Assembly (NCBI GenBank): GCA_028274465.1
Contig: CM051456.1
Span: 2,543,545 to 2,607,544 of the forward strand
DNA from: Plantago ovata
Lineage: Eukaryota; Streptophyta; Magnoliopsida; Lamiales; Plantaginaceae
DNA: 64,000 bases
Direction: 5' to 3'
The notes under the pieces are model-generated. The model was not told the DNA's origin and did no database searches. It saw only the letters and a list, made by a program, of their open reading frames with translations. Below are positions 35,399 through 46,318 of this stretch, one piece after another. The position numbers were made by a program, and so were the translations under genes. Numbering within the stretch: position 1 is the stretch's first letter; each line of letters begins with the position of its first letter.

Positions 35399-35537
35399 AT
35401 GTGTGGACTACTACTGTCTACCGTCGTCATCCTCTTTTTTGTTCTACAGTTTACCGGGCGGATATTATTATGATGTTGAAGGTCTACCGGGTATTCATGT
35501 GCGGCCTTCCACTCCAAACCTGAAGGGCGGCTATTGA
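35399..35537 (+). pseudogene. Possible small secreted-peptide gene with a frameshift
   Basis: From the ATG at 35,399 one frame encodes MCGLLLSTVVILFFVLQFTG, a textbook signal peptide, then stops at 35,471-35,473. In the neighbouring frame the sequence continues to 35,537 as YYYDVEGLPGIHVRPSTPNL and then KGGY-stop. A one-base shift near 35,455-35,465 would join a signal peptide to a short mature peptide whose RPSTP loosely recalls CEP-like secreted peptides. The family is not recognised. Alternatives are chance, or a sequence error in an intact gene. Confidence 0.3.
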
Positions 35538-35539
35538 GG

Positions 35540-36168
35540 TTTTACTGAAATTTATATATATATAAAAGAAGAAATTATAAATTATTCCAACTTTAATATG
35601 ATTATTGCATATTAATAATGAACGAAAATTTGCTTATAAATGAAATAATTATTCATGAAATTTAACTGAAACATGATGAACTCTACGCGTCTAATTTAAT
35701 TATTAGTGAAATTCAACTGGAATAGGATGAACTCTACACTAAATATGGGTGTGCTTACTTTGTTTATCGTGTCAACGTTTTCTTTCATCAATTTGTTGAC
35801 AACGTGATGATGCCTCGTTGTGGGAGCTCATGGTTGTTGACGATATGAAACTATAATCTTCAACTAGAAAGTTAAATTGGTGGAGCTCCTCTTTCTTTGC
35901 AGAGAGTGTAAGACTAAGTATTACCTGCGGTTTATCTTATACTATTTATTGTTCAAATTTAGCTTAATTGAAATCTAAGTTAAGTTATAGTAGGTCAGAT
36001 AATATAATTGAATATATTACATGTCGTCTTAGTTTTCTATTACTTTTACCAAAAATATATTGGGACCCAAATATATTTCTCAACTCCTCTTTTAAGTTTG
36101 TAATGTAAAAATATCTTGAGGTCGAGTCATGTAAGGTACTCTGTTGATCATTTTAAATTTGTTGAGGT

Positions 36169-36170
<2 letters not shown>
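35540..36170. other. Intergenic, short duplicated segment
   Basis: Related ~50 bp segments with ATGATGAACTCTAC/AGGATGAACTCTAC occur at about 35,645-35,690 and 35,700-35,745. No gene is seen. Confidence 0.4.

Positions 36171-36234
<64 letters not shown>
36171..36234. repeat. (AT)32 microsatellite
   Basis: An uninterrupted 64 bp AT dinucleotide run. A second, shorter run lies at about 36,621-36,640. Confidence 0.98.
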
Positions 36235-36236
<2 letters not shown>

Positions 36237-36339
36237 CATTAAGATATAATTATATTGTAAGAGAAAATCAAATATATTTTCTAACATAACTTTATTATAT
36301 ATTAACAATGTGCAATTTAGAAGTAATCGGAGTTATAAG

Positions 36340-36550
36340 GGTTGGCCGAGAGCAGGGGAGGCAACCGTCACCCTGAACTTTCGAATTTTTCAATTATCAT
36401 ATGTATATTTTTGCAAAATTTACATTTTGCCACCCCTAATTCTTTTTAATGTAATTTTCTAATCAAATTTCTTAACTTTCGAATAAGTATCTGGTTACAA
36501 TATATATCGCCATCCCCACTTTTAATTTCTGACTCCGTTCATGGCCGAGA
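36340..36550. mobile_element. Possible DNA-transposon fragment
   Basis: The segment begins GGCCGAGAGCAGGGGAGGC and ends AATTTCTGACTCCGTTCATGG. This resembles worn copies of elements whose ends read CTGGCTCCGCC. No inverted repeats or target duplication could be verified. Confidence 0.25.
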
Positions 36551-37327
36551 AGTAAGGGTGTTGAAGTACCAAAGAGAGGTGTGTGGGGAGGGTTCGATAC
36601 TCAACATAGACATAAGGTGGTATATATATATATATATATGATATATATGATATTTGGAATTATAAGGTGGTTAAGGAGAAATGTGGATTGAGTTTTTATT
36701 TTTCTTTTCTTTTCGATTCCGTCTCTCCAGAAAAGCATTTGTATCATCATTATTCATTAGGCCGTGCATGGAGTAGTATCACACTATAACTCACTGTTGT
36801 TCATAAAGGAGAATGTTCGTTCTGTTTTCTAAATCAAGAAGTGCATGAATTTTTTATCTAAGCTCAGAAAGCATTATTTGTTATCATGATCATTCTTAAT
36901 TTTTTATTATCGAGTGAGTGTTTATAAATGATTAAACAACATTTTTGTGATTTTGGAGTAGTAAAAGTAATTTTTTAGTGTTCTATTTTACAATTTCTAC
37001 TCCTACTTCTCCTGGAAAAAAACAGATAACCGCCAGAAGTTGAGAATCATGTAAATTGATGCTTCTACCTGCTTCTAGCAGTTCGTAATTCTTTTTATAC
37101 TAAAAATTAGTATTTTAATTGAATTTACCAAACACTACAACTTCTACTTTTGTGACTTTAAACTGCTTTTAGACTAAAATAGCAAACACCCATCACTTTT
37201 GATTAAAATCAACTTTTTTTAAATTTCAGCAAAATCAGCATAAAAGTACATCCTAAAATCATTTGCAAATTAACACTCACTGAATAGGACCGTCAACGGT
37301 TATTACTTAGTAGATTAGGACAGTTTT

Positions 37328-37619
37328 TTTAACCAAAATTATACTTTGTTATTCCAACCACCATACAAAGCAAACCGATCCGCAGATATAGGCAAATAAA
37401 AAACATCTAAGATTACAAATAAGACTTGACATTAATTTCGAATAATCATCAAGCTAGCACAATGTTTACGCAACTTCTTGTCTATCCAACAACGGTTTAT
37501 CACATCATGCACTCCTCCAACTTTAGTGTGATAGAGAAAACAGCATAGCCAGTCCACCTCTTGTGCCCAGCCAACCGGTGTTCTGTGAATGCCTGTCCAT
37601 TTCAGTACCTTCCTCCAAA
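37328..37619 (-). mobile_element. 5'-truncated LINE insertion with 16 bp target duplication
   Basis: A 292 bp insert is flanked by the perfect direct repeat AGATTAGGACAGTTTT (37312-37327 and 37620-37635), the variable-length duplication expected from target-primed reverse transcription. The left end carries T residues, a poly-A tail if the element is on the minus strand. Minus-strand coding at 37,620-37,450 reads like the zf-RVT end of plant LINE ORF2 (KVLKWTGIHRTPVGWAQEVD). Confidence 0.85.
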
Positions 37620-37639
37620 AGATTAGGACAGTTTTAACA

Positions 37640-39820
37640 TACTTGAAATTGTTTAATAAACCAGAAGTTGTTTAATAAACCAATAAATTCGTCATTTTCA
37701 CTATTGCTATATCTCTAATGTACCCGTTTTAAGTATGTCATTTTGTTCTAACTTAGAGTGTATAACAGTGACATCTCTTATATGGAAAAGTGATTTGTGA
37801 GATGAAATGAGATGATTTTCATTAGGGATATATACATAAATAGAAAAATAGAAAGTAATTAGTGGAGAATATTTTAGAAGCTATGCTATTTTAACAACAA
37901 TAACGATAATTATATAACAAATCTCTACAAATTACAAATTATGTTAGGAAGAATCTCCTTAATACTTTAGATATACTCTTGCGTTGTGAAAATTTTAACC
38001 CTTTAAAATTTTGTGAGATGGAGTCCTGGAAGACTGGGTGTATGCTAAGCACTAAGCAGATTCCAAGTCACATTTTTTTTTTGGTTATCTGTCTCTTTTT
38101 ACTTTACAATAATAATAATAATGTGCATCTTTATTTTAGAGTTCAACCTTTTTCTTCACCTTGTTTATAAGTGAATGTAGTATTTGATTTGGAGCAATAT
38201 TAGTTGAAGTATTGTCGTGATAAATACAACACATGCATATTATTAGCAATTTAGCGGCCACCCACACCAATGAAACTGGTAGGGACCTCGGCTACATGGG
38301 GCGGGTAGATTTTTGTGAACAAAATCGAAGCGTCGGATCGACCTAGTTAGCTTATGTCGGTACTTGGTAGATGGCATATATGGCAGGTCCAATTCTCTCC
38401 TATAGATATACGTGGTCGGCAATCGACATTATTGCTTTTGTTTTACAATAATACTTATTAAATTAAAAAAAATACCAAAAGTGATTATTTGTACACTCTC
38501 TAATGGTGTGTTAATTAATGAAAGTAGCTTTCGGAAAAAATGAAATTCACATGAAATGTTGGGGGACGATGTAGTAAATAGTAATGCTAGATTGCTAGTA
38601 TTGCCTAACTTTATTGGAGAAAGAAGTCCAAGTTTGCAAAGTCATTACTTGTATAAACTTTTGACTAATTTCGCCAACCAAGACTATTTCTCAAACGTAA
38701 ATTGTCTCGAAGATGAATAAACTATAAGGAAAGAATATTATTAGTAGTATACTAGTATGTGACCGATAAGTTTTTGAGTTGGATAATATATACTCCATTA
38801 ATAACTGAATGTTTTTAAACTTGTTGATCGATTTGCATATATATTGTGCTAGAGTAACTGAATTTAGTTACAAATTACTGGAGTACAATACAACTGATCT
38901 TGGTACGTAACACTGGATAGTGATATCTATGATGATTACCCCACCAAATCTTTGGATTAGTTGTTTAATCTCCGCAACTGTTGGTATAAAGAGTGCGATT
39001 AGATTGTAGAGATTTGCTTTAAAATGCTTAATTTGTTGATTAATTAAAAAACAACGTAACATAATAATTTGTGGAAGGCGTGTGTATTTACACAAAGTAG
39101 CATTACGACATGAATTTTGTTTGCTCCGTAAGGAGAATGAATGAACAATGAACATGACCGTAAAGAATGGTCAGAAACAATATGGAATGGAAGGAACCTA
39201 TTCTAATATTCAGACCAAACCCTGTTGTTGCTATATACGGGGACGGGGGACCAATATTTCCCATCTTTTCTTTCTTATTTGTTTATTATTTAAAAAATAA
39301 AAAAATGAAGAAAGAAATCGTACAGCATATTATGTAGTTGAGATTTTAATCCCTAAGTATCACAATTGTATGCTCATATTTTAAGACGTTTTGTTCTTTT
39401 CACAGCGTATTTTTATACTAAAATTGTACCTCCTATTCTTCGTAGTGCGCATGTGAGTCGAGTCTTATCGAGTGCTCAACTCGGTAAAACCCAAACTCAA
39501 CTCGCTCGATAAGATATTAGAGTCGATTTCAAACCTAACTTCTAATCCGTTCTACTAACGAGCCGAGTTATGTGTGCTGGTATAACACCGCTACTAGTGG
39601 GCCATGGGCTTCTATGAATTTAACCTCAAGTAAAGAAAAATAAAATCTACAAAACAAAGGTCAAAGATTTTTCTTGCCTTTCTAACACTTTCCCTCTTTG
39701 ACTTTTCCCTTTCTAACATACTCATGTTTCTTGTCTTATTATTATTTTCGTAATATTGATAAAAAAATTACAACAAATAAATATTTTTCTCACAAAAAAA
39801 AAAAGAAAAAAAGAAAAAAG
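37640..39820. other. Gene-poor intergenic region
   Basis: No supportable gene. It contains a CTCGA-rich repeat at 39,430-39,560 related to that in intron 1 of hydrolase copy 1, and an A-rich tract just before the next promoter. Confidence 0.4.
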
Positions 39821-39822
39821 CG

Positions 39823-39830
39823 TATATAAA
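39823..39830 (+). promoter_or_regulatory. TATA box of the CHI-fold fatty-acid-binding protein gene
   Basis: TATATAAA is followed by a pyrimidine-rich leader (TCTTTCTTTCTTTC at about 39,902), as in many plant 5' UTRs. A leader intron is likely from about 40,215 (ACAG/GTTAAT) to about 40,819 (TTTAGCAG), placing the ATG in the next exon. Confidence 0.45.
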
Positions 39831-40452
39831 GTGAGTTTATAGAAAATCAGAATCAGAAATATAAAAACTTAGTAATTAATTTTCTTCGTCTCCTCTCTTG
39901 TCTTTCTTTCTTTCTTCCCGTGTTGTACTACTAGTGCTGTTTCTTTTTCTTGGCAAAAAAAACCATTAAAAAGGCATATTCTTTACCACCGTTTCTGTGA
40001 AACCCTGATCAAAATCTTTCCATACCATTCCATTGCTACACATAAAAGGGATTCGTTCTTCTTCTCCTCCATTCCCTTTTTCTCATGCTTTAATTTAATC
40101 CCACCAAGCAAGCCAAACATATATGATTTATATGACGATGAGATGACTTTGTCCCAATCAAATTCATCTGCTCCTTTCAAAGATTGTAATTAATCTCCCT
40201 GCTCAAACAAACAGGTTAATTGCTTACCCAATTGGGTTATTCAAATTACCTCTTGTTCACCAGTTTCTGCTTTTCATTGGTAATGCCGCAAGATTCAATT
40301 TCTTTTTTTTTTTTTTGGTTGATCTCAATTGATTTTTGTTGTTTTGTTGCCTATTAGCTAGCTAAATACTTCATCAATTTGCCCTTTCCTATATGTCTGC
40401 TCATATGTGAAGCTATTGTTCTCTTGTTTTATTGTGATTATGATGTTGTTAT

Positions 40453-40790
40453 AGTAGTATGATTTAGAAACCAAAGAGAGGGCAAAACTAAGCTCGTATT
40501 TTCGTAAAGTGGGTGTTTCTGTATTATAGTATTCGACCCTGTGATGAACAAAGGAATTAAGACATGAGAATAATAAGCTAGAATTGTTTGATCCTCATGG
40601 AAGCTTATGTTTTATTAATATATGTTGTAGTAGTATGGTTTAGAAACCAAAGAGAGGGCCGAAATCAAGTTCGTGTTTTCGAAAAGTGGGTGTTTCTGTA
40701 TTCGACTCTGTGACGAACAATGAATTAGGACATGAGCATAATAAGCTAGAATTGTTTGATCCTCATGGAAGTTTCTGGTTTTAACTTTTA
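40453..40790. repeat. Tandem ~170 bp duplication in the leader intron
   Basis: Two adjacent copies, about 40,453-40,628 and 40,629-40,790, share TTTAGAAACCAAAGAGAGGG, AAGTGGGTGTTTCTGTATT and ATAAGCTAGAATTGTTTGAT with roughly 90% identity and small indels. Confidence 0.85.
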
Positions 40791-40913
40791 TTAACGCATT
40801 CTTACAAAAACTTTAGCAGGTATCGTACTATCGTTAGCCGATTCAGCTACAGGAGACGTTACACAAAAGTTTTGTAGATTGGGAAAGAGATAATTTGATA
40901 GCTTTTGGTCAGT

Positions 40914-43587
40914 ATGAGGAATAATTGGCAAATATTTGTTGAAGACGGTGGGGATCCACTTTTGCCATTAGGGGGGCAGTGGCTCTTTGATATTACTTCA
41001 TTCATTGATAATTCGAGATTTCTATACGTGCCTGGAAGTTTAGCGCTCCAAGAAGCTTTGAGTTGTGTCTCCAAGTTTGCTGGAGCTGTGGCTCTATGGC
41101 TTGCTAGTGGATCAAATTCCAAAATTAATGGAAACATACCGGGTGAGCATTTCGGTTCTCATTCACATTGCTCTAGAACTTCAACCCAAGTAAAGAGCAG
41201 TACTCGATTCTTTTGGAGGTCAAGAGGCAGAAGAAAATCTGCAAACCAATTTTCAATAGGCAAGATATCTAGTTTCGCTGTTAGGCAGATTTGTAGAGAA
41301 GTTGAACAGTTCCAATCATTTCCGATGCTCACATTAGCAGCTGCGTTTGTACCACCATTCACTAATCAGTAAGCTCATGTTTTCTTTCCTGCTTCACCCT
41401 GTCTCGTATTTTGTATACTATTTTCATCATCTAATGAAGTTTATGTTATTCAGTTCTTCAAATGCTGTAATCTTTCCATCAGAGAGAAGTTCGGTGGAAG
41501 CACATAAAGCCCTAAGTCAAACGCCTTGTGAGATTGAAAGAAAGGGTTGTGGACCCTGCACTGAGCTTTATTTTCAACATTTAGCATGGTCCAAAAAGAC
41601 AGTCGAACCAAAAACTGGAATCGAGTTCCCTACCACATTATATAACAGAGAATTTGAAGAAAGCCATTCTAGTTTCACTCCAGAGGTCAGTAAATATGGG
41701 GAAAGTAGAATGATTTGGCTCTTCTTCTTTTTTTTTTTTTTTTTTCATTCCCTCATCATCAAGAATTTGATGCCTCTGCATCACTTTTCTAGCCATCGAT
41801 TTGGTTAAATATTGGCGAACTCATTTTATAAGTTTTTCTACTGAACATCTTTCAGCTAAAAGATCTCTCTCTGATTTCGTTCTTGGTAACAGAACAGATA
41901 AATTCACCTCTTTCCCTTGTTATTGATTTATCTGTTCGTGTTGTACATATTTCAAACATGTCATGTTATCAACATGGCTAGTGGATAATTACTATTTTCA
42001 GTGCTCATATTGTAGATGAATAGGACCTAGTGAATGAACATTATTATATTTGCCTTTTCATTTTCTGGTTATACTATTAAATCTCTGGGATATACTGCCC
42101 GATTTTCAGGTCCTCGTTGGTACTGGCTCGAGGACACATACTGTTATCAGAGTCAAGTCTGTGGACATTTATGCATTTGGCTTTTGTAAGTTCTTAGATT
42201 TGAGTGGGCTCTTTTTTTTTTTTTCTTTTTTTTTTTTTTTTGCTTGTGAACTGCTTCCAGATAATGAGCGTATTTCCTTTTCTTAATAGATGTTCACCCA
42301 TTTGATATTTGTTCGAAGTTGGGACCAAAGTATACTAGCATTCCAGAATATGAATTGAACAAGCGGCAAGACTTCTACCGGGATCTCCTGAGGTTTGTTA
42401 TAATAGTTGCTGATTAGTCTTTCACTGATTTTCGAAACACAACAATATTTTCACTTATTTATACCGTGTTCTTTTCTGCAGGGATGATATTAATATGACT
42501 GTTAGGCTCGTGGTTAGTTACAATGGAATCAAAATCAGCAGCGTGAAGGAGTAAGTTAGTTTTTGCTTTCTGTGTGGATGTGTAACTTGAGCTTTCTGGA
42601 TTTCGTTAAATAAGACCTAGTTCGTGTAACTTGAGCTTTATCATCTTCCTTTTGTACATCTATAATATAATAGCATAATTAGGTCTACTTGCTTCATCTC
42701 CTGCATAATAACTCTCTTACAAGGTCGCATACACAATATACATCTTTTTACCTTACACAGATTTACCTGTAATGTTTCTAATTCATTTTATCAAAATCTA
42801 TGTATTGTAGTGTTTTTGAGAAGGCACTTCGTACTCGATTAACAAGAGTAAGCACTTAAATTTTTGGTTGTAAATATTTAGTAATCCTTGGTTCAGACAA
42901 CCAACATACTGTTCAATTCCTATGATAGATGAATCCGGATGCTGATCTTGGTTGCCTGCAAAAATTCCGTTCCATGTTTACACAAGACATTACCTTACAT
43001 GTGGTATGCATCACTTGGCCCTTTTTAACTCATCTTCTTCATTTAAGCATTTACTCATTGGGATGATGGATTATTTCAGGGCACAACTATCAATTTTCAC
43101 CGAACAGCTGATGGACATCTTGTTACTGAAAGTAAGTGTCATTCACAACCAAGTGTTTAGTGCTTCTAGAAGTATTCTTAATGGCATCAATTAACTTTTT
43201 TTTTTTTTATTGAACTACAAGTTCCACCGATATGCATTGTTTTTACTTTTCAAGTCATTGTTTTGACAAGGGAAAATTTATTTTGCAGTTGGGGGAAACC
43301 ATTTTGGTGCTGTCCAAAGCAAAGATCTATGCAGTAAGTGAATATGTTTTAATCTTGTAGGATTTATCCATTACCAAAACCAACTAATTGCAGGAAAAAA
43401 AAAATGTAACATATAATTGTATAAGAAAAAACAATGGAACAACAAACAATTTTTTTCTACTAAAATCTGACAGCAAGTGCTTATTTCAGGGGCGTTCTTT
43501 GACATGTATATCGGTGAAAGTCCCATATGTGAGCGAACAAAAGAACAGATAGGCAAGAACGTTGCTAGTATCATCCAAATGTGCTGA
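40914..43587 (+). CDS. FAP2: Chalcone-isomerase-fold fatty-acid-binding protein (10 exons, 413 aa)
   Basis: Exons are 40914-41368, 41454-41685, 42110-42185, 42290-42392, 42482-42550, 42811-42847, 42929-43003, 43080-43131, 43289-43333 and 43490-43587. Every junction is GT-AG and the frame holds over 1,242 nt. The first ~150 residues contain the conserved PGSLALQEA segment with KFAGA, typical of plant FAP2-type proteins. Residues about 230-413 form the chalcone-isomerase-like domain: VGTGSRTHTVIRVKSVDIYA, FGFYVHPFD, then GNHFGAVQSKDLCRAFFDMY and a short tail. FAP proteins of this family bind fatty acids rather than isomerise chalcones and act in plastids. That role is inferred from family membership. 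The ATG at 40,914 is the first in frame of its exon; codons just upstream are open but use TTG. The gene is intact. Confidence 0.88.
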
Positions 43588-43940
43588 GGCAACCTTGCAG
43601 CGCATGGCCTCAGAATATCAAGCCTTGAGTTTGAGGTTTTACCAATTTCACAGGAACCAGCTAGTTTTGGTGAGAAGTTTATTGTTGGAGCCGTGTTTCA
43701 TTCTGGTTGAGATAATTTATAACAGTCGGTTCATTTCCTTGCTCTGGGATATCCTGCTATTCTCCCTGCTGTACAGTTAGATTTCTGTTGTGGTAAAAGT
43801 ATACACAGTGATGCAGCTGAAATGTTAAATACATAGTGCAAGCCCTACTATTATACAGGGTTTAGCAAGAAAGTTGGAGATATTTGTAGCTTACATGATT
43901 CTTTGTAGCTAAACAAAGAGATTTGCTCGTTAATGCCTCT

Positions 43941-44243
43941 TTTCACCTCTTTCCCTTGTTATTGATTTATCTGTTCGTGTTGTACATATTTCAAACATGT
44001 CATGTTATCAACATGGCTAGTGGATAATTACTATTTTCAGTGCTCATATTGTAGATGAATAGGATAGGACCTAGTGAATGAACATTATTATATTTGCCTT
44101 TTCATTTTCTGGTTATACTATTAAATCTTTGGGATATACTGCCCGATTTTCAGGTCCTCGTCGGTACTGGCTCGAGGACACATACTGTTATCAGAGTCAA
44201 GTCTGTGGACATTTATGCATTTGGCTTTTGTAAGTTCTTAGAT
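43941..44243 (+). pseudogene. Downstream duplicate of intron 2-exon 3 of the FAP gene
   Basis: This 303 bp segment repeats 41,903-42,201 almost exactly, starting TTCACCTCTTTCCC. It includes the complete 76 bp exon 3 copy at 44154-44229 with its acceptor (TTTTCAG) and donor (GTAAGT). Only a few bases differ: a small insertion near 44,064, and one synonymous change in the exon (GTT to GTC). It lies 354 bp past the FAP stop codon and has no other FAP exon around it. Confidence 0.92.
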
Positions 44244-44675
44244 TATACTGCCTGATTTTGTTATCTGTTGACTGTTGCTAGGTGAAAGGACTAGAATCCT
44301 TGTTAGGGAAATTTTTGTCTCTTTTCCTTTAGGTTTATTTAGTAGGTTTTGCTTGGTGATGTTGAAATGATATGATACCTTGTTGGGTAGAGTAGTTTGT
44401 TGCAGAATAAGACATAGATTTGTGTATGTAAAAGCCCGTGTTGTTTGCTATTTAATGATGTTTCAATTAGCCTGCTGCATCAAGGGTTCATTCTTGTTTA
44501 TGGGCACTGGTGCCTCTAGCTGATTTTGTGGGTTGTTTTTGTTTTGTGTAATGCTTGTTTTGTGACCATTTACCTGGAAGAGGAATGCAGAAAGGCTGTG
44601 TTATTAATTCTCACTGTAGTGCTGTACATGTGGTTTGGGTCTTTTATTTATTTGGCACACATATGGTTGTAGCAT

Positions 44676-45060
44676 GGGTTGCCTGATTCGCGGAGCTTGA
44701 ATCGCTATTCTTGGTTTGCGATTCTCTCATAGCAGAGAATTGATTCTCCAGAGAATCAAACATTTTCAATTCTTTGATTTTTGGAACACGACTTGCTAAC
44801 TTTCGAAATGTGATTCGTTCAACCGTTGAACTTTATTCGCTACTATGGGTTCTCTAATATGCACTGAACAAAGGATTCATTCTCTAGATATAGAGGCTCA
44901 GAACGTGAAATAGCTTTCTGTTCATTTATTTTTGCATTCACCTTCATTTATTCGATTATCTCAAAATGGAGAATCGGAGTGCGAACCATAGAGAACCGTG
45001 TTCAGGAGCGCGAGTTCTGAAACGCTATTCGCCGGGGGGGATCATTAAATCAGGCAACCC
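44676..45060. mobile_element. MITE-like element with 13 bp inverted ends
   Basis: The left end is GGGTTGCCTGATT and the right end AATCAGGCAACCC, a perfect inverted pair. Further inward complementarity is partial (GAATCGCTATTC versus GAAACGCTATTC). There is no ORF. I could not identify an exact target duplication, so the superfamily is open. Confidence 0.65.
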
Positions 45061-45471
45061 TGAGCGGTAGTTGCTTGGAGAGGGAATCTTTGCTAAATCC
45101 TGGGACTACTCGACTAAATGAATGTACCTGTCACTATCTCTGTGTTAATAAGCATTGAAACTGTGCCTTCTTTGGTTTCCTCGGGAGTGAAATAGGGACT
45201 AGTGTTCGTTATGATTTATATTCTAAGATGCTTTGACTGGAAAGTGGAAACATCATCTTGTCCCTGTTTCGTTTGTGTCTATGCTCCAGTCCTACAACAG
45301 TGAGTTATCTCTTATGTATGGAATTCAAGAAGTAATTAAGCTCTTTCTCAAAACACCATATGGTTAACAACATGTAATGGCTGAAACATTAACTATTTAT
45401 TAGGAATGCCACGTGAAACCCGTTTGAATGGACAAACATGCTTACTTGTTTTACAGCATAAACTGTGACAC

Positions 45472-45570
45472 CCTTAAATGGATATGCAAGCACGCCTGTC
45501 TGCAACACAGCAGAGTGCCTGATGGAAGGTGGTCTTGCTAAATCAGCATCCACAAAGTTTGTCAATCCAT
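45472..45570 (-). other. Exon-like coding segment, gene unknown
   Basis: The minus strand shows TTTTAACAG, then about 33 open codons (DGLTNFVDADLARPPSIRHS and onward), then a GT dinucleotide after CCATTTAAG. Composition and flanks look like a real internal exon. I do not recognise the family, and no partner exon is evident within 1 kb, so it may be a captured or relict exon. Confidence 0.3.
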
Positions 45571-45799
45571 CTGTTAAAACAAATATAACTAGGTCAGCTT
45601 GATGTTTAATATGTTCATGATCTTTCAAGCTTCTGCCATAAATATATTTGTGAAAGCTCTTACAAATTATCGGCAACGTAATGTAGTCCTAACGATGGAA
45701 GACTTGTTCTTACTCGAGAATCGACTTCTTTTAAGAGCAATGTAAGTCGTTTGATGATATGTTTGCTTTGGATGAATTTATTTAATAGTATCAATGATG

Positions 45800-46318
45800 C
45801 TTCACCATTCCAATGTTTTTCATGTAATGTTTCCTCATCATATTATATTATTTCCTCATCACAACTGTGCGATTTTATGTAATGTTTCCTCATCATATTA
45901 TATTATTTTTTTAATAGTAAGTATGTTAAATCAAGCTAAAAAGTTTGGATACAACAAAATTGTCAACACGACAACACGTGATGGTGCTTGAAGAAAGGAT
46001 AGAGAGTATCACACAATGAAAAAAGAAAAATTGTGACCCGGATTGTAAATTGTCATATACATATGGATGGTAGCTAAGGAATGAAAATTCCTTGAAGCAA
46101 AGTTGGCCAAGTAGTTCACAGTTGCACCATCTTTTTAAGTTACATTCACATGTTACGTACCTAGTTTCTCTAGTAGAATTCAACATTTTGAGCATCTTTT
46201 CTATCCTCAAACAAATCACAATATATATAACCTAATAAGTCATACGTACACTCATATATGTACGGTTTACAAAATCAATTGATAATTTAACTGAAAGAGT
46301 ACTGTATATCATGATAAA
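45800..46318. other. Intergenic, short tandem duplication
   Basis: ATGTAATGTTTCCTCATCAT with its AT-rich tail occurs twice, 57 bp apart (about 45,820 and 45,877). Nothing else is supported. Confidence 0.45.

Noticed and set aside
40905..40913. Earlier start of the FAP protein at 40,905
   Set aside because: The codon there is TTG; the first ATG in the exon is at 40,914 and starts the expected MRNNW-type N-terminus.
44676..45060. 8 bp hAT-type target duplication around the GGGTTGCC element
   Set aside because: Flanks TGTAGCAT and TGAGCGGT agree at too few positions; no duplication is claimed.
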